14,132 nt of DNA from an uncultured Oscillospiraceae bacterium (GTDB taxonomy: Bacteria; Bacillota; Clostridia; Oscillospirales; Oscillospiraceae). Position 1 is the first letter of the stretch, and each line of letters begins with the position of its first letter. The position numbers and the translations under genes were made by a program. Positions 1-6,319 of the stretch are shown piece by piece. Below the pieces are notes generated by a model. The model saw only the letters and a list, made by a program, of their open reading frames with translations. It made no database searches and was not told the origin of the DNA. Location: NCBI GenBank assembly GCA_900756575.1, contig CAAEKQ010000194.1, forward strand, positions 1-14,132, read 5' to 3'.

Positions 1-142
1 AAAACCGCAGGAATACTTTGTGTATTGCAAGGTTTTCCGAACGAATTTCTGGCGGAAAAGATCCGTCAGAATCCGCAGACGCATTTGCGCGGTGTTGCCG
101 TAGAGATTTTGAAAAGTTTTTGCGGCTTTTTCCTGTTTCCTA

Positions 143-171
143 TTGACATGGTGGGATTGCTATGGTAGAAT
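143..171 (+). promoter_or_regulatory. Sigma-A-type promoter of the DUF2325 gene
   Basis: TTGACA at 143-148 and TAGAAT at 166-171 are separated by 17 bp, matching the housekeeping consensus at 11 of 12 positions. Transcription should begin near 178, about 70 nt before the ATG at 250. An 18-bp palindrome directly downstream suggests repression. Confidence 0.85.
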
Positions 172-179
172 GTGCTTAC

Positions 180-197
180 AGTTAGTAATTACTAACT
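180..197. promoter_or_regulatory. Perfect 18-bp palindrome, probable repressor operator
   Basis: AGTTAGTAATTACTAACT reads identically on both strands. It lies 9 bp after the -10 box, over the predicted start point, the classic place for a dimeric repressor. The TTAG...CTAA half-sites resemble operators of MarR-type and DtxR/MntR-type metal regulators. Which family binds is inference; no regulator gene is in the window. Confidence 0.65.
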
Positions 198-249
198 TAT
201 ATTTTTACATATGAATTAGTCCCCTCTAACCATAGAAAGGATATCCATT

Positions 250-534
250 ATGAGCGTTGTAATTATCGGCGGCAACGAATGTATGGTCTGCCGCTACCAG
301 GAAATATGTAAGAAAAACGGCTACAAGGCCAAGGTATTCGCCAAGGAGAACGGCCCCATGAAGAAGAAGATCGGCTCTCCCGACCTGATGATCCTGTTTA
401 CCGGCACCGTTTCCCACAAAATGATGATCTGCGCCACCCAGGAGGCCAAGAAAAACGGCGTCCCGGTGCTCCATGTGCATTCCTCCAGCGCCTCCGCTCT
501 CCAGCAGGCACTGGAATCCAGATGCGTCGGATAA
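250..534 (+). CDS. Small DUF2325 family protein
   Basis: A 94-residue soluble protein resembling stand-alone DUF2325 proteins of Clostridia. The N-terminus is a hydrophobic beta-strand (SVVIIGGNE) followed by a CxxC at C11-C14. Conserved-looking segments are TVSHKM (53-58) and HSSSASAL (77-84), plus His75, Cys20 and Cys61, so metal binding is possible but unproven. The fold looks like a short Rossmann-type alpha/beta unit. The start is well supported: AGAAAGGA at 235-242 lies 7 nt before the ATG. It is a single-gene unit with its own promoter, palindrome and terminator. From memory, such genes are often found near ferrous-iron transport genes in Clostridia, but none is visible here. Molecular function is unknown. 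Confidence 0.85.
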   Translation: MSVVIIGGNECMVCRYQEICKKNGYKAKVFAKENGPMKKKIGSPDLMILFTGTVSHKMMICATQEAKKNGVPVLHVHSSSASALQQALESRCVG

Positions 535-588
535 TTCATTCTTTCGCCCGCTTCGGGTATCCCGGACACCCCCCGGGTAATTCCTCCC

Positions 589-624
589 GCGATGCTCCTG
601 CTTGTTCAGGGGCATCGCTTTTTT
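589..624 (+). terminator. Intrinsic terminator of the DUF2325 gene
   Basis: A 12-bp stem (589-600 with 607-618, one G-U pair) has a 6-nt loop and is followed by six T at 619-624. It lies 55 nt after the stop codon. Confidence 0.88.
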
Positions 625-631
625 GTGCAGC

Positions 632-671
632 AAAGGCTGGTGCGGAATCCGAAAATGCCGCACCAGCCTTT
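632..671 (-). terminator. Terminator hairpin of the envelope operon, possibly bidirectional
   Basis: A perfect 14-bp stem (632-645 with 658-671) starts five bases beyond the minus-strand stop codon of the BCCT gene. The minus-strand U-tract is only the three T of the stem itself. On the plus strand a T-rich stretch follows, so it may also back up termination from the left. Confidence 0.72.
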
Positions 672-675
672 ATTC

Positions 676-2211
676 TTATTTTTCTGTTTCCCGCGCTTTG
701 ATCGTCACTTTCCCGTCCTTCAGGAAGCTCCACACAATGAGGATCATCACGATTCCAATGGGGAACGCCGCAATAATACTCACCGTCTGCAAGCTGTTCA
801 TGGAGCTCTCCGCAAAGATCAGCGCAATGGGCAGCAGGATCAGCAGGATGCACCACATGAGCTGAATAAGCTTGCTGGGCATCTCGTTCTCCCCCAGCCG
901 ATGATAGCTGTAGCAGGAGGCCGTCAGAGCGATGGAATCAAAGGACGTGGCATAGAATGCGATCATGGTCAGCAGCAGCACCACCATCACCAGCTTGGCG
1001 CAGGGCATGGTCTCGATGATGGAAATAATCAGGCCATAGGGATCGCCGCTTTCCAGATAGGAGGCCACGAAATCCATGGCGCCGGTGACCTGAAGATGCA
1101 TGGAGTAGTTGCCCAGAATAATGAAGCTCATAATGGTGGAGCCCACACCGAACACATAACCGCCCAGAATGGTCTGCCGAATGGTGCGGCCTCTGGAAAT
1201 GCTGCCGATGAAGAAGGGCGCCGCCACACACCATACCATCCAGTAGGCCCAATAGTAAATGGTCCAGTTCTGGGGGAAATAAGAGGTGCGCAGAGGGTCG
1301 GTATAGGTTGCCAGCGGGATAAAGTTTCCGATCATGGTGCCCAGGGAGGTCAGGCCCGTCTCGACGATGTACTTGGCGGAGCCGGTGAACAGCAGCACAT
1401 AGGCCAGAATGCCAAAGAACAGATAGATGCACGCCTTGGCCAGCAGGCTGATGCCGGAAAAGCCCCGGAGCAGGAACGTGGTATAAATCACACAGGTAAT
1501 CACCAGAATGACAATGGTTATCACCGTCTCATTGAGCTGAACGCCGAACAGCGCGTTAATGACGCTGGCCATCAGGGGCGTTGCCACGGAGAACGTGGTT
1601 GCCGTGCCTGCCAGCAGCGCAAACACCGCCAGAAGGTCAATGAGCCGTCCTGCCAGCCCGTCGGTGTGCTTGCCCAGCACCGGACGGCACGCCTCGGAAT
1701 ACTTCTGACGATTGACGCCGCGCACATGGAGCATATAGCCAAATGCCGCAGCCAGCACCAGGTAAAACGCCCAGGGCACCAGGCTCCAGTGGAAAATTGG
1801 GAATACCCCGGCCCAGTCCTGAATGCTGCCCATCTCCGCCAGATGGGGGTCGGCCGCATACATGACCCACTCCGAGAAGGAGTAGAACAGGATATCCGCC
1901 GCAAGGCCCGCAGTGAACATCATGGAGCCCCATACGAAGAAGGAATACTTGGGCTTCTCATCGGGCTTGCCCAGGACGATATTTCCGTACTTGGACGCAG
2001 CAATATAGATAGAGACAATCAGCATTCCCAGTCCGATGATCAGATAGTATACGCCAAAGGTATCGCCGAAGAAGAACCGAATCTGGCTCAGCACTGCGCC
2101 CGCCTGTTCCGGCAGGATCATAAAGATCACGCACAGACCCACAATCAGCAGCAGCGGAACCAGGGTGATCATCCAGTCAATTCGTTTTGTTTCCGAGGTG
2201 GTATTTTTCAT
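676..2211 (-). CDS. BCCT-family transporter, probable choline importer
   Basis: A 511-residue polytopic membrane protein with about 12 hydrophobic segments, the usual size for the betaine/choline/carnitine transporter family. The family signature ISRGRTIR is at 338-345. It follows an aromatic segment (W316, Y319, Y320, W321, Y323, W324, W327) matching the substrate-cage helix of CaiT/BetP. MFTAGLAADILFY (98-110) matches the glycine-rich TM3 segment, and ATSFDSIAL (421-429) matches the conserved late helix. The tails are short, without BetP's long osmosensing C-terminus. It is the last gene of the operon, 16 nt after the LicC-type gene, with AGGAG 8 nt before the ATG. Choline as substrate is inferred from the choline kinase and cytidylyltransferase just upstream; betaine or carnitine remain possible. 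Confidence 0.9.
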   Translation of the reverse strand: MKNTTSETKRIDWMITLVPLLLIVGLCVIFMILPEQAGAVLSQIRFFFGDTFGVYYLIIGLGMLIVSIYIAASKYGNIVLGKPDEKPKYSFFVWGSMMFTAGLAADILFYSFSEWVMYAADPHLAEMGSIQDWAGVFPIFHWSLVPWAFYLVLAAAFGYMLHVRGVNRQKYSEACRPVLGKHTDGLAGRLIDLLAVFALLAGTATTFSVATPLMASVINALFGVQLNETVITIVILVITCVIYTTFLLRGFSGISLLAKACIYLFFGILAYVLLFTGSAKYIVETGLTSLGTMIGNFIPLATYTDPLRTSYFPQNWTIYYWAYWMVWCVAAPFFIGSISRGRTIRQTILGGYVFGVGSTIMSFIILGNYSMHLQVTGAMDFVASYLESGDPYGLIISIIETMPCAKLVMVVLLLTMIAFYATSFDSIALTASCYSYHRLGENEMPSKLIQLMWCILLILLPIALIFAESSMNSLQTVSIIAAFPIGIVMILIVWSFLKDGKVTIKARETEK

Positions 2212-2227
2212 TTGTCATTCTCCTGTT

Positions 2228-2932
2228 CTAGCGGTAGGTTGGGTCTATCGCGCGGAGCTCCTCTACGCTGTCAATCTCCTGGAGGCTTTCCTCCGAAATG
2301 GGCCGAATGCCCAGCCGGTAGTCCTCAGGGTGACAGAACAACGCCACATCATCCCAGTAAATATCCGTATTCTTTTTTCCGATGTATTCTTCCTCCAGCT
2401 GGCGGCGGAGGCGGTTCCCGTCCTCCTTCGACCAGAAGGAAACACTGTGCAGCTCCCAGCCGTGGTCTGCGCCGGTACGGCTGCAATCCGTCACAATCTC
2501 ATCCCGGTCCAGCGTCAGCACCCATTCCTCCGTGGGGCCGTCCCGCCAGATGCAGCAGTAGCCGGAATGTTCAAACTCCGGATTCAGGATCGCCGGGTTC
2601 CGGATCAGCTGGTCGCCGTCCAGAATCACCACATCCTCCAAATGCTCCCGGGCATAGTAGAGGGAAGAAATATTGTTGCAGGTCAGGTAGTCCGGATTCT
2701 CAATGAGTGTTAGGCCCGGGTTCTCCGCCGGAAGGGACGCAAACGCCTCTTTGAGATGGCCCACCACCACGTAAATCTCCCAAATTCCGTTTTGATGAAG
2801 GGCAGAGAGAATGGTGTCAATCATCCGGTGTCCCTGTACCTGTACCAGGGGCTTGGGAATGGTATTTGTAATAGGGCGCATACGGTTGCCAAGCCCGGCC
2901 GCCATAATAATCGCCCGTTTTGCCTGATTCAA
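2228..2932 (-). CDS. licC: LicC-type CTP:phosphocholine cytidylyltransferase
   Basis: A 234-residue nucleotidyltransferase predicted to make CDP-choline from CTP and phosphocholine in the cytoplasm. The N-terminal NTP-binding loop is AAGLGNRMRP (11-20), followed by KPLV (27-30). The Mg2+-binding motif is LDGDQL (104-109) with D105/D107. SVSFWS (163-168), DIYWDD (190-195) and EIDSVEEL (219-226) occur in the same order as in pneumococcal LicC as I remember it, which has nearly the same length. The start is TTG at 2932: the next in-frame Met falls inside the nucleotide-binding strand, and GGAGG within the end of the kinase gene serves as RBS. The stop of the upstream kinase gene is only 3 nt away. 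Specificity for choline rather than a sugar phosphate rests on overall likeness and on the neighbouring kinase. Confidence 0.88.
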   Translation of the reverse strand: MNQAKRAIIMAAGLGNRMRPITNTIPKPLVQVQGHRMIDTILSALHQNGIWEIYVVVGHLKEAFASLPAENPGLTLIENPDYLTCNNISSLYYAREHLEDVVILDGDQLIRNPAILNPEFEHSGYCCIWRDGPTEEWVLTLDRDEIVTDCSRTGADHGWELHSVSFWSKEDGNRLRRQLEEEYIGKKNTDIYWDDVALFCHPEDYRLGIRPISEESLQEIDSVEELRAIDPTYR

Positions 2933-2935
2933 GGT

Positions 2936-3859
2936 TTAGATTCCTCCATTGCGTTTCTTCATCAGTTCCTGAAACAGCGCCGAATACTCCGAGGCATAGC
3001 GGTACTGCATCAGCGCATAACCACCGAAGTCCACCCCCAGCTCCTTCTTATACTCGCACCAGTTGCTCCAGAGCAGTCCGCCCAGGGCCACATAGCAGTA
3101 GATTTTCAGCCGGGTATTTCCGTCGCACTGCCCCTCAAAATACCAGTCTATCAGCCGGTCGATCTCCTGCCGGTCATAGCCCGCATAGATGGCAAACATG
3201 GCGATATCCAGGTGCGGGTCATTCATGCCCGCATACTCCCAGTCGATGAGATGCAGCGTCTCTTTGCCGTTTTCCCGGACAAACAGGAAGTTATCCGGCA
3301 CCGCATCCACATGGGTCAGAATGCATTTCCGCTCCAGACTATTCAGGAACGGGCGCATGGCACGGCAGCGCAGCCGGACCTCGTCATAATCCGGGTAGAC
3401 GGAAGACCCCATCAGGCTCTCATAGAAATCAATCTCCTGATAGATATCGAAATCATGGGGCACCGTCAGGGCCTTTTCATGGAACTGCCGCAGCAGGGCC
3501 ATGCAGGCCTGAACCTCCTGAGGATTCTTCGGGTCGCAGTTTCTGGTTTCCGTCCAATAGGTTGCCAGCTTATAGCCCGTCTCCGGGTCGATGGCAATCA
3601 CATGGTCGGAGATGGTGTCACCGGACAGGGCCCGGTAGTTCTCCGCTTCCTGACGGCGGTTGATGAGCTTGTCCGTCCCCTCCCCCGGCACCCGGAGAAT
3701 ATACTGGATACCGCCGCTTTGAAAGCGGAAGGAGCGGTTGGTCATGCCTGCCGAAGTCGGCTGGACGTCAGTGATCTGTTCTCTGCCGATGCCCAGGGCC
3801 TTCTCCAGGAACGTCAGGGCAGAATCGGTGAGAAATCGCTTTTCAAGACAAGCATCCAT
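2936..3859 (-). CDS. licA: LicA-type choline kinase
   Basis: A 307-residue kinase of the choline/ethanolamine kinase (APH-like) fold, predicted to phosphorylate choline with ATP. SAGMTNRSFRF (36-46) is the phosphate-binding hairpin and IQYILRVPG (51-59) carries the ATP-binding strand. The catalytic loop is LTHVDAVPDNFLF (181-193) with H183, D185 and N190. The Mg2+ motif is LIDWEYAG (204-211), with D206 as ligand; IDWEYAG is the hallmark of choline kinases as against aminoglycoside kinases. Length matches LicA. The gene starts 5 nt after the small YLDPGT gene and ends 3 nt before licC, so translation is likely coupled. Ethanolamine is the main alternative substrate. Confidence 0.9.
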   Translation of the reverse strand: MDACLEKRFLTDSALTFLEKALGIGREQITDVQPTSAGMTNRSFRFQSGGIQYILRVPGEGTDKLINRRQEAENYRALSGDTISDHVIAIDPETGYKLATYWTETRNCDPKNPQEVQACMALLRQFHEKALTVPHDFDIYQEIDFYESLMGSSVYPDYDEVRLRCRAMRPFLNSLERKCILTHVDAVPDNFLFVRENGKETLHLIDWEYAGMNDPHLDIAMFAIYAGYDRQEIDRLIDWYFEGQCDGNTRLKIYCYVALGGLLWSNWCEYKKELGVDFGGYALMQYRYASEYSALFQELMKKRNGGI

Positions 3860-3864
3860 AGTGC

Positions 3865-4167
3865 TTACTTCTTCTCGTCGTCCATGGGATCGACTACATC
3901 CTCCATGGGATTAAACTCGCCGCCCACGTCTTCCTTCACATCGGTAGCAGTGGTATCCTTCTTCTTGCCGAGGTTCTGGAAAAACAGCTTGATCTTCCGG
4001 CGGAAAATGGCCAGTGCAGCGCCGCCTGCGATAAACAGACCGGCAATCATGGAAACCACATAGGTCACAGTGCCGGGATCCAGATAAGCAAAGGCCGGTG
4101 CGCTCATGAGCAGCGCCGTAAAAAATCCGAAATAGGTGTAGCTCAGCAGTTTTTTTGCGTTTTTCAT
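3865..4167 (-). CDS. Small YLDPGT-motif membrane protein
   Basis: A 100-residue protein with an N-terminal signal-like segment (about 5-27, ending AFA), then YLDPGT (28-33), one strong membrane segment (36-56), a basic patch RRKIK (56-60) and an acidic C-terminal tail rich in Asp/Glu (71-100). I recall small proteins with A-YLDPGT-G next to membrane sulfatase-fold or envelope-polymer genes in diverse bacteria, without known function. It sits between the YidC fusion gene (20 nt upstream) and the choline kinase (5 nt downstream). AGGAGG lies 10 nt before the ATG. A role as membrane partner of the fusion or sulfatase protein is inference from position. Confidence 0.8.
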   Translation of the reverse strand: MKNAKKLLSYTYFGFFTALLMSAPAFAYLDPGTVTYVVSMIAGLFIAGGAALAIFRRKIKLFFQNLGKKKDTTATDVKEDVGGEFNPMEDVVDPMDDEKK

Positions 4168-4187
4168 GGTAAATGTTCCTCCTAAAA

Positions 4188-6287
4188 TTACTGTGTCTTG
4201 CGGCTGCCCAGGCGCTTGACGATATACCGTCCGGCTGCCTCGGCGCCATGGCCAAGATTGTAGATTTCCTTTTCCTTCACCGCCTGAATGGTCTCCCGGA
4301 ATTCCTCCGGCCGGGACAAAAGATCCTGGGCCACATCTCCGGCCCGATCCAGCTCGCTGAGCTCCAGCTCGCCGCCCAGCTGACCGCGGATCCGGATATC
4401 AAAGGGCACCACGTCGATCTTATCGTATTCGGGGTTCATGATCTTCATGGGTGTGTTGATATAAAGCACCGGTTTCAGCGTAGACAGCGCAAACTCAAAG
4501 CCAACGTTGGACCAGTCGGTTACCAGCAGGTCGGCACTGTAGACCGTATCCGTGGAGCTGAAGTCCGTCTGGAGGATGAAGTCCTCGCCCAGCTTGTCCT
4601 TATACCGGCTCTGGAGTCCCTCGATTTTCTCGCCGTACAGCCGCACATACTGGGGATGGGGGCGGATAATCAGCCGAACGCCGGGCCGCAGGAACTGCTC
4701 GATCAGCTGGTCGATGCAGGAGTCCATGATGTTGTCCTTCTGCCAGGAGGGCGCCACCAGAATGGTCTTCTTCTCATGGGGCACCTTGGGAGTGTTCTCC
4801 CAGGCTTCGGTCATCTCGTCCAGCAGGCCGTAGCCTACCTGAACCAGGCGGCGGGGCTTGAGGTCGTAGAGCTTCTCAATGGCCCGGGCTTCCTCCATCT
4901 GGTGGGGGCCCACACAGAACAGAGTATCGAAATGATCCAGCGCATGGGTTCTCAGGGTCATGTTATCGGAGCTGACGCCGTGGTCGGTGTAGATGTATTC
5001 AATATCCTTCCGCACCAGACTGCGCTTGATGTGATAGGTCTCCAGATCCGGCATGGTCATAATCACCATGTCCGCGTCCATCTTCATCATCAGGGTAATG
5101 AGCTTCATTTCGCCGATGTAATAGGGCTTGAGCTTGGGCTCATTCATGGAGAACACCGCATCCTTGGGATCGGAGGTGATGTAGTGGATCACAATGTCGG
5201 AATGCTTCAGCACATAGTCGATCATGCCTGCGAAGTACTTATAGAAGCCGCTGCCCTCGCTGTAGAATACCAGCTGCTTCTGCTCCTTATCGGACAGGAA
5301 GCGATGATAGTCGTCGCTCTCCTGCTTTTTATAGGGCTCCAGCTCTTTTTTCTTCTGGGCGTCCTTTGCCTTGAGCTCCTCCAGCTCCTTTTTGCTCTCC
5401 TCCAGGGCCTCGTAGTCGATGTACTTGGAGGGCTTATAGAGGAAGTTCATAAAGTAGAGATTTGCAATGGCGAACAGGTTGCTGGCGATCCAGTAAAGGC
5501 CCACGCCTGCGGGAACCAGATACGTAAAGTAGGTGGAGAACGCCACGGTGAAGATCGTCACACCCCAGCGGCTCAGGAAGCCCTGCTCCTTCTGGAGGAC
5601 GTTGTCCCGGTTCTGGGCCCAGCACAGCAGGAACGTAGAGCCGCAGGACAGCACTGGAACCAGGGTAATGAGCGCAATGGGCCAGATGGGCGGCACCTGA
5701 GACAGGTTGATGCCCAGGAACATGGTATCCAGGCTGTTGGCTGCGGAAATGATCCCCGCAATGTCCACCCCGGGGAGCTGACCGGCAAGGCCCATGAAGT
5801 AATCATAGTTTGCACCGTTGCGCATGGCCTCGATGACCTTGAGCTGTGCGCCACTGCCCAGTTCGTCCATACCAAGGAGCTGCGCCGTCGCCGCCACAAA
5901 GGTTTTGCAGGTGGCCGCGTCAATCCGCAGGAGGTGCTGCATGGGATTGTAAATCACATTGATGAGGCCCAGCACCAGAATGATCTGAATAATCATGGGC
6001 ACCATACCCAGCAGCGGGCTGTACTTTTCCCGCTTGTACAGGGCGATGGTCTCGTCGGAGATGGTGTCCTTATCCCCGTAGTGCTTGGCGGTGATCCGGT
6101 TAATCTCCGGCTGGAGGCGGATCATTTTAATGGAGTTCTTCTGCACCACCACAGACAGGGGCAGCAGAATGATTTTGCTCAGCAGGGTAAACAGCAGAAT
6201 CGCAATGCCATAGCTCTTTACCAGCTTATAGCAGAGCCACATCAGCCATCCCAGGGGAATGCCAATGCAAGTGTTAATCAGTGACAT
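4188..6287 (-). CDS. YidC/Oxa1 insertase domain fused to a CDP-glycerol glycerophosphotransferase-like domain
   Basis: One uninterrupted 699-residue frame. Residues 1-285 are a YidC/Oxa1 domain: YGIAILLFTLL (26-36), a positive residue K38 where the groove Arg usually sits, LLPL (41-44), KMIRLQPEINRI (54-65), and the typical final helix VGLYWIASNLFAIANLYF (262-279). Residues 292-325 form a charged Lys/Glu linker that looks coiled-coil. Residues 335-699 resemble TagB/TagF-type CDP-glycerol transferases (PF04464-like): YTDHGVSS (433-440) with H436, APSW (512-515), RPHP (542-545) with H544, and LVTDWSNVGFEFAL (588-601). H436 and H544 match the two catalytic histidines of TagF. It ends 20 nt before the YLDPGT gene. 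The join is genuine in this sequence, with no stop or frameshift. Substrate is unknown: CDP-glycerol by family, CDP-choline by context. Confidence 0.9.
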   Translation of the reverse strand: MSLINTCIGIPLGWLMWLCYKLVKSYGIAILLFTLLSKIILLPLSVVVQKNSIKMIRLQPEINRITAKHYGDKDTISDETIALYKREKYSPLLGMVPMIIQIILVLGLINVIYNPMQHLLRIDAATCKTFVAATAQLLGMDELGSGAQLKVIEAMRNGANYDYFMGLAGQLPGVDIAGIISAANSLDTMFLGINLSQVPPIWPIALITLVPVLSCGSTFLLCWAQNRDNVLQKEQGFLSRWGVTIFTVAFSTYFTYLVPAGVGLYWIASNLFAIANLYFMNFLYKPSKYIDYEALEESKKELEELKAKDAQKKKELEPYKKQESDDYHRFLSDKEQKQLVFYSEGSGFYKYFAGMIDYVLKHSDIVIHYITSDPKDAVFSMNEPKLKPYYIGEMKLITLMMKMDADMVIMTMPDLETYHIKRSLVRKDIEYIYTDHGVSSDNMTLRTHALDHFDTLFCVGPHQMEEARAIEKLYDLKPRRLVQVGYGLLDEMTEAWENTPKVPHEKKTILVAPSWQKDNIMDSCIDQLIEQFLRPGVRLIIRPHPQYVRLYGEKIEGLQSRYKDKLGEDFILQTDFSSTDTVYSADLLVTDWSNVGFEFALSTLKPVLYINTPMKIMNPEYDKIDVVPFDIRIRGQLGGELELSELDRAGDVAQDLLSRPEEFRETIQAVKEKEIYNLGHGAEAAGRYIVKRLGSRKTQ

Positions 6288-6319
6288 GAACTTACTTCCT
6301 CGTTTCTAGCGAATTATAT

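Noticed and set aside
1..36. Inverted repeat AAAACC...GGTTTT with an inner AATAC/GTATT stem, resembling a terminator
   Set aside because: The stem is interrupted by unpaired bases and only four T close it. The context to the left is missing.
1..168. Plus-strand frame open from base 1 to TAG at 166, possibly the end of an upstream gene
   Set aside because: Its 55 codons show no recognisable motif, and the end of the frame overlaps the promoter boxes. It is too short to support as a gene end.
955..1010. Gln/His codon-rich stretch on the plus strand that looks repetitive
   Set aside because: It is the complement of ordinary Leu/Val/Met-rich membrane helices of the BCCT transporter, not a repeat.
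592..2706. 704-codon open frame on the plus strand opposite the BCCT and licC genes
   Set aside because: It is rich in His/Gln/Gly/Arg with no domain, and it is antisense to genes with clear motifs. It is a shadow of biased codon use.
2756..4063. 435-codon plus-strand frame opposite licA
   Set aside because: No recognisable domain, and it covers the choline kinase gene on the other strand.
4173..6284. 703-codon open frame on the plus strand opposite the YidC fusion
   Set aside because: Low-complexity His/Leu/Val-rich translation with no motif, exactly antisense to a well-supported gene.
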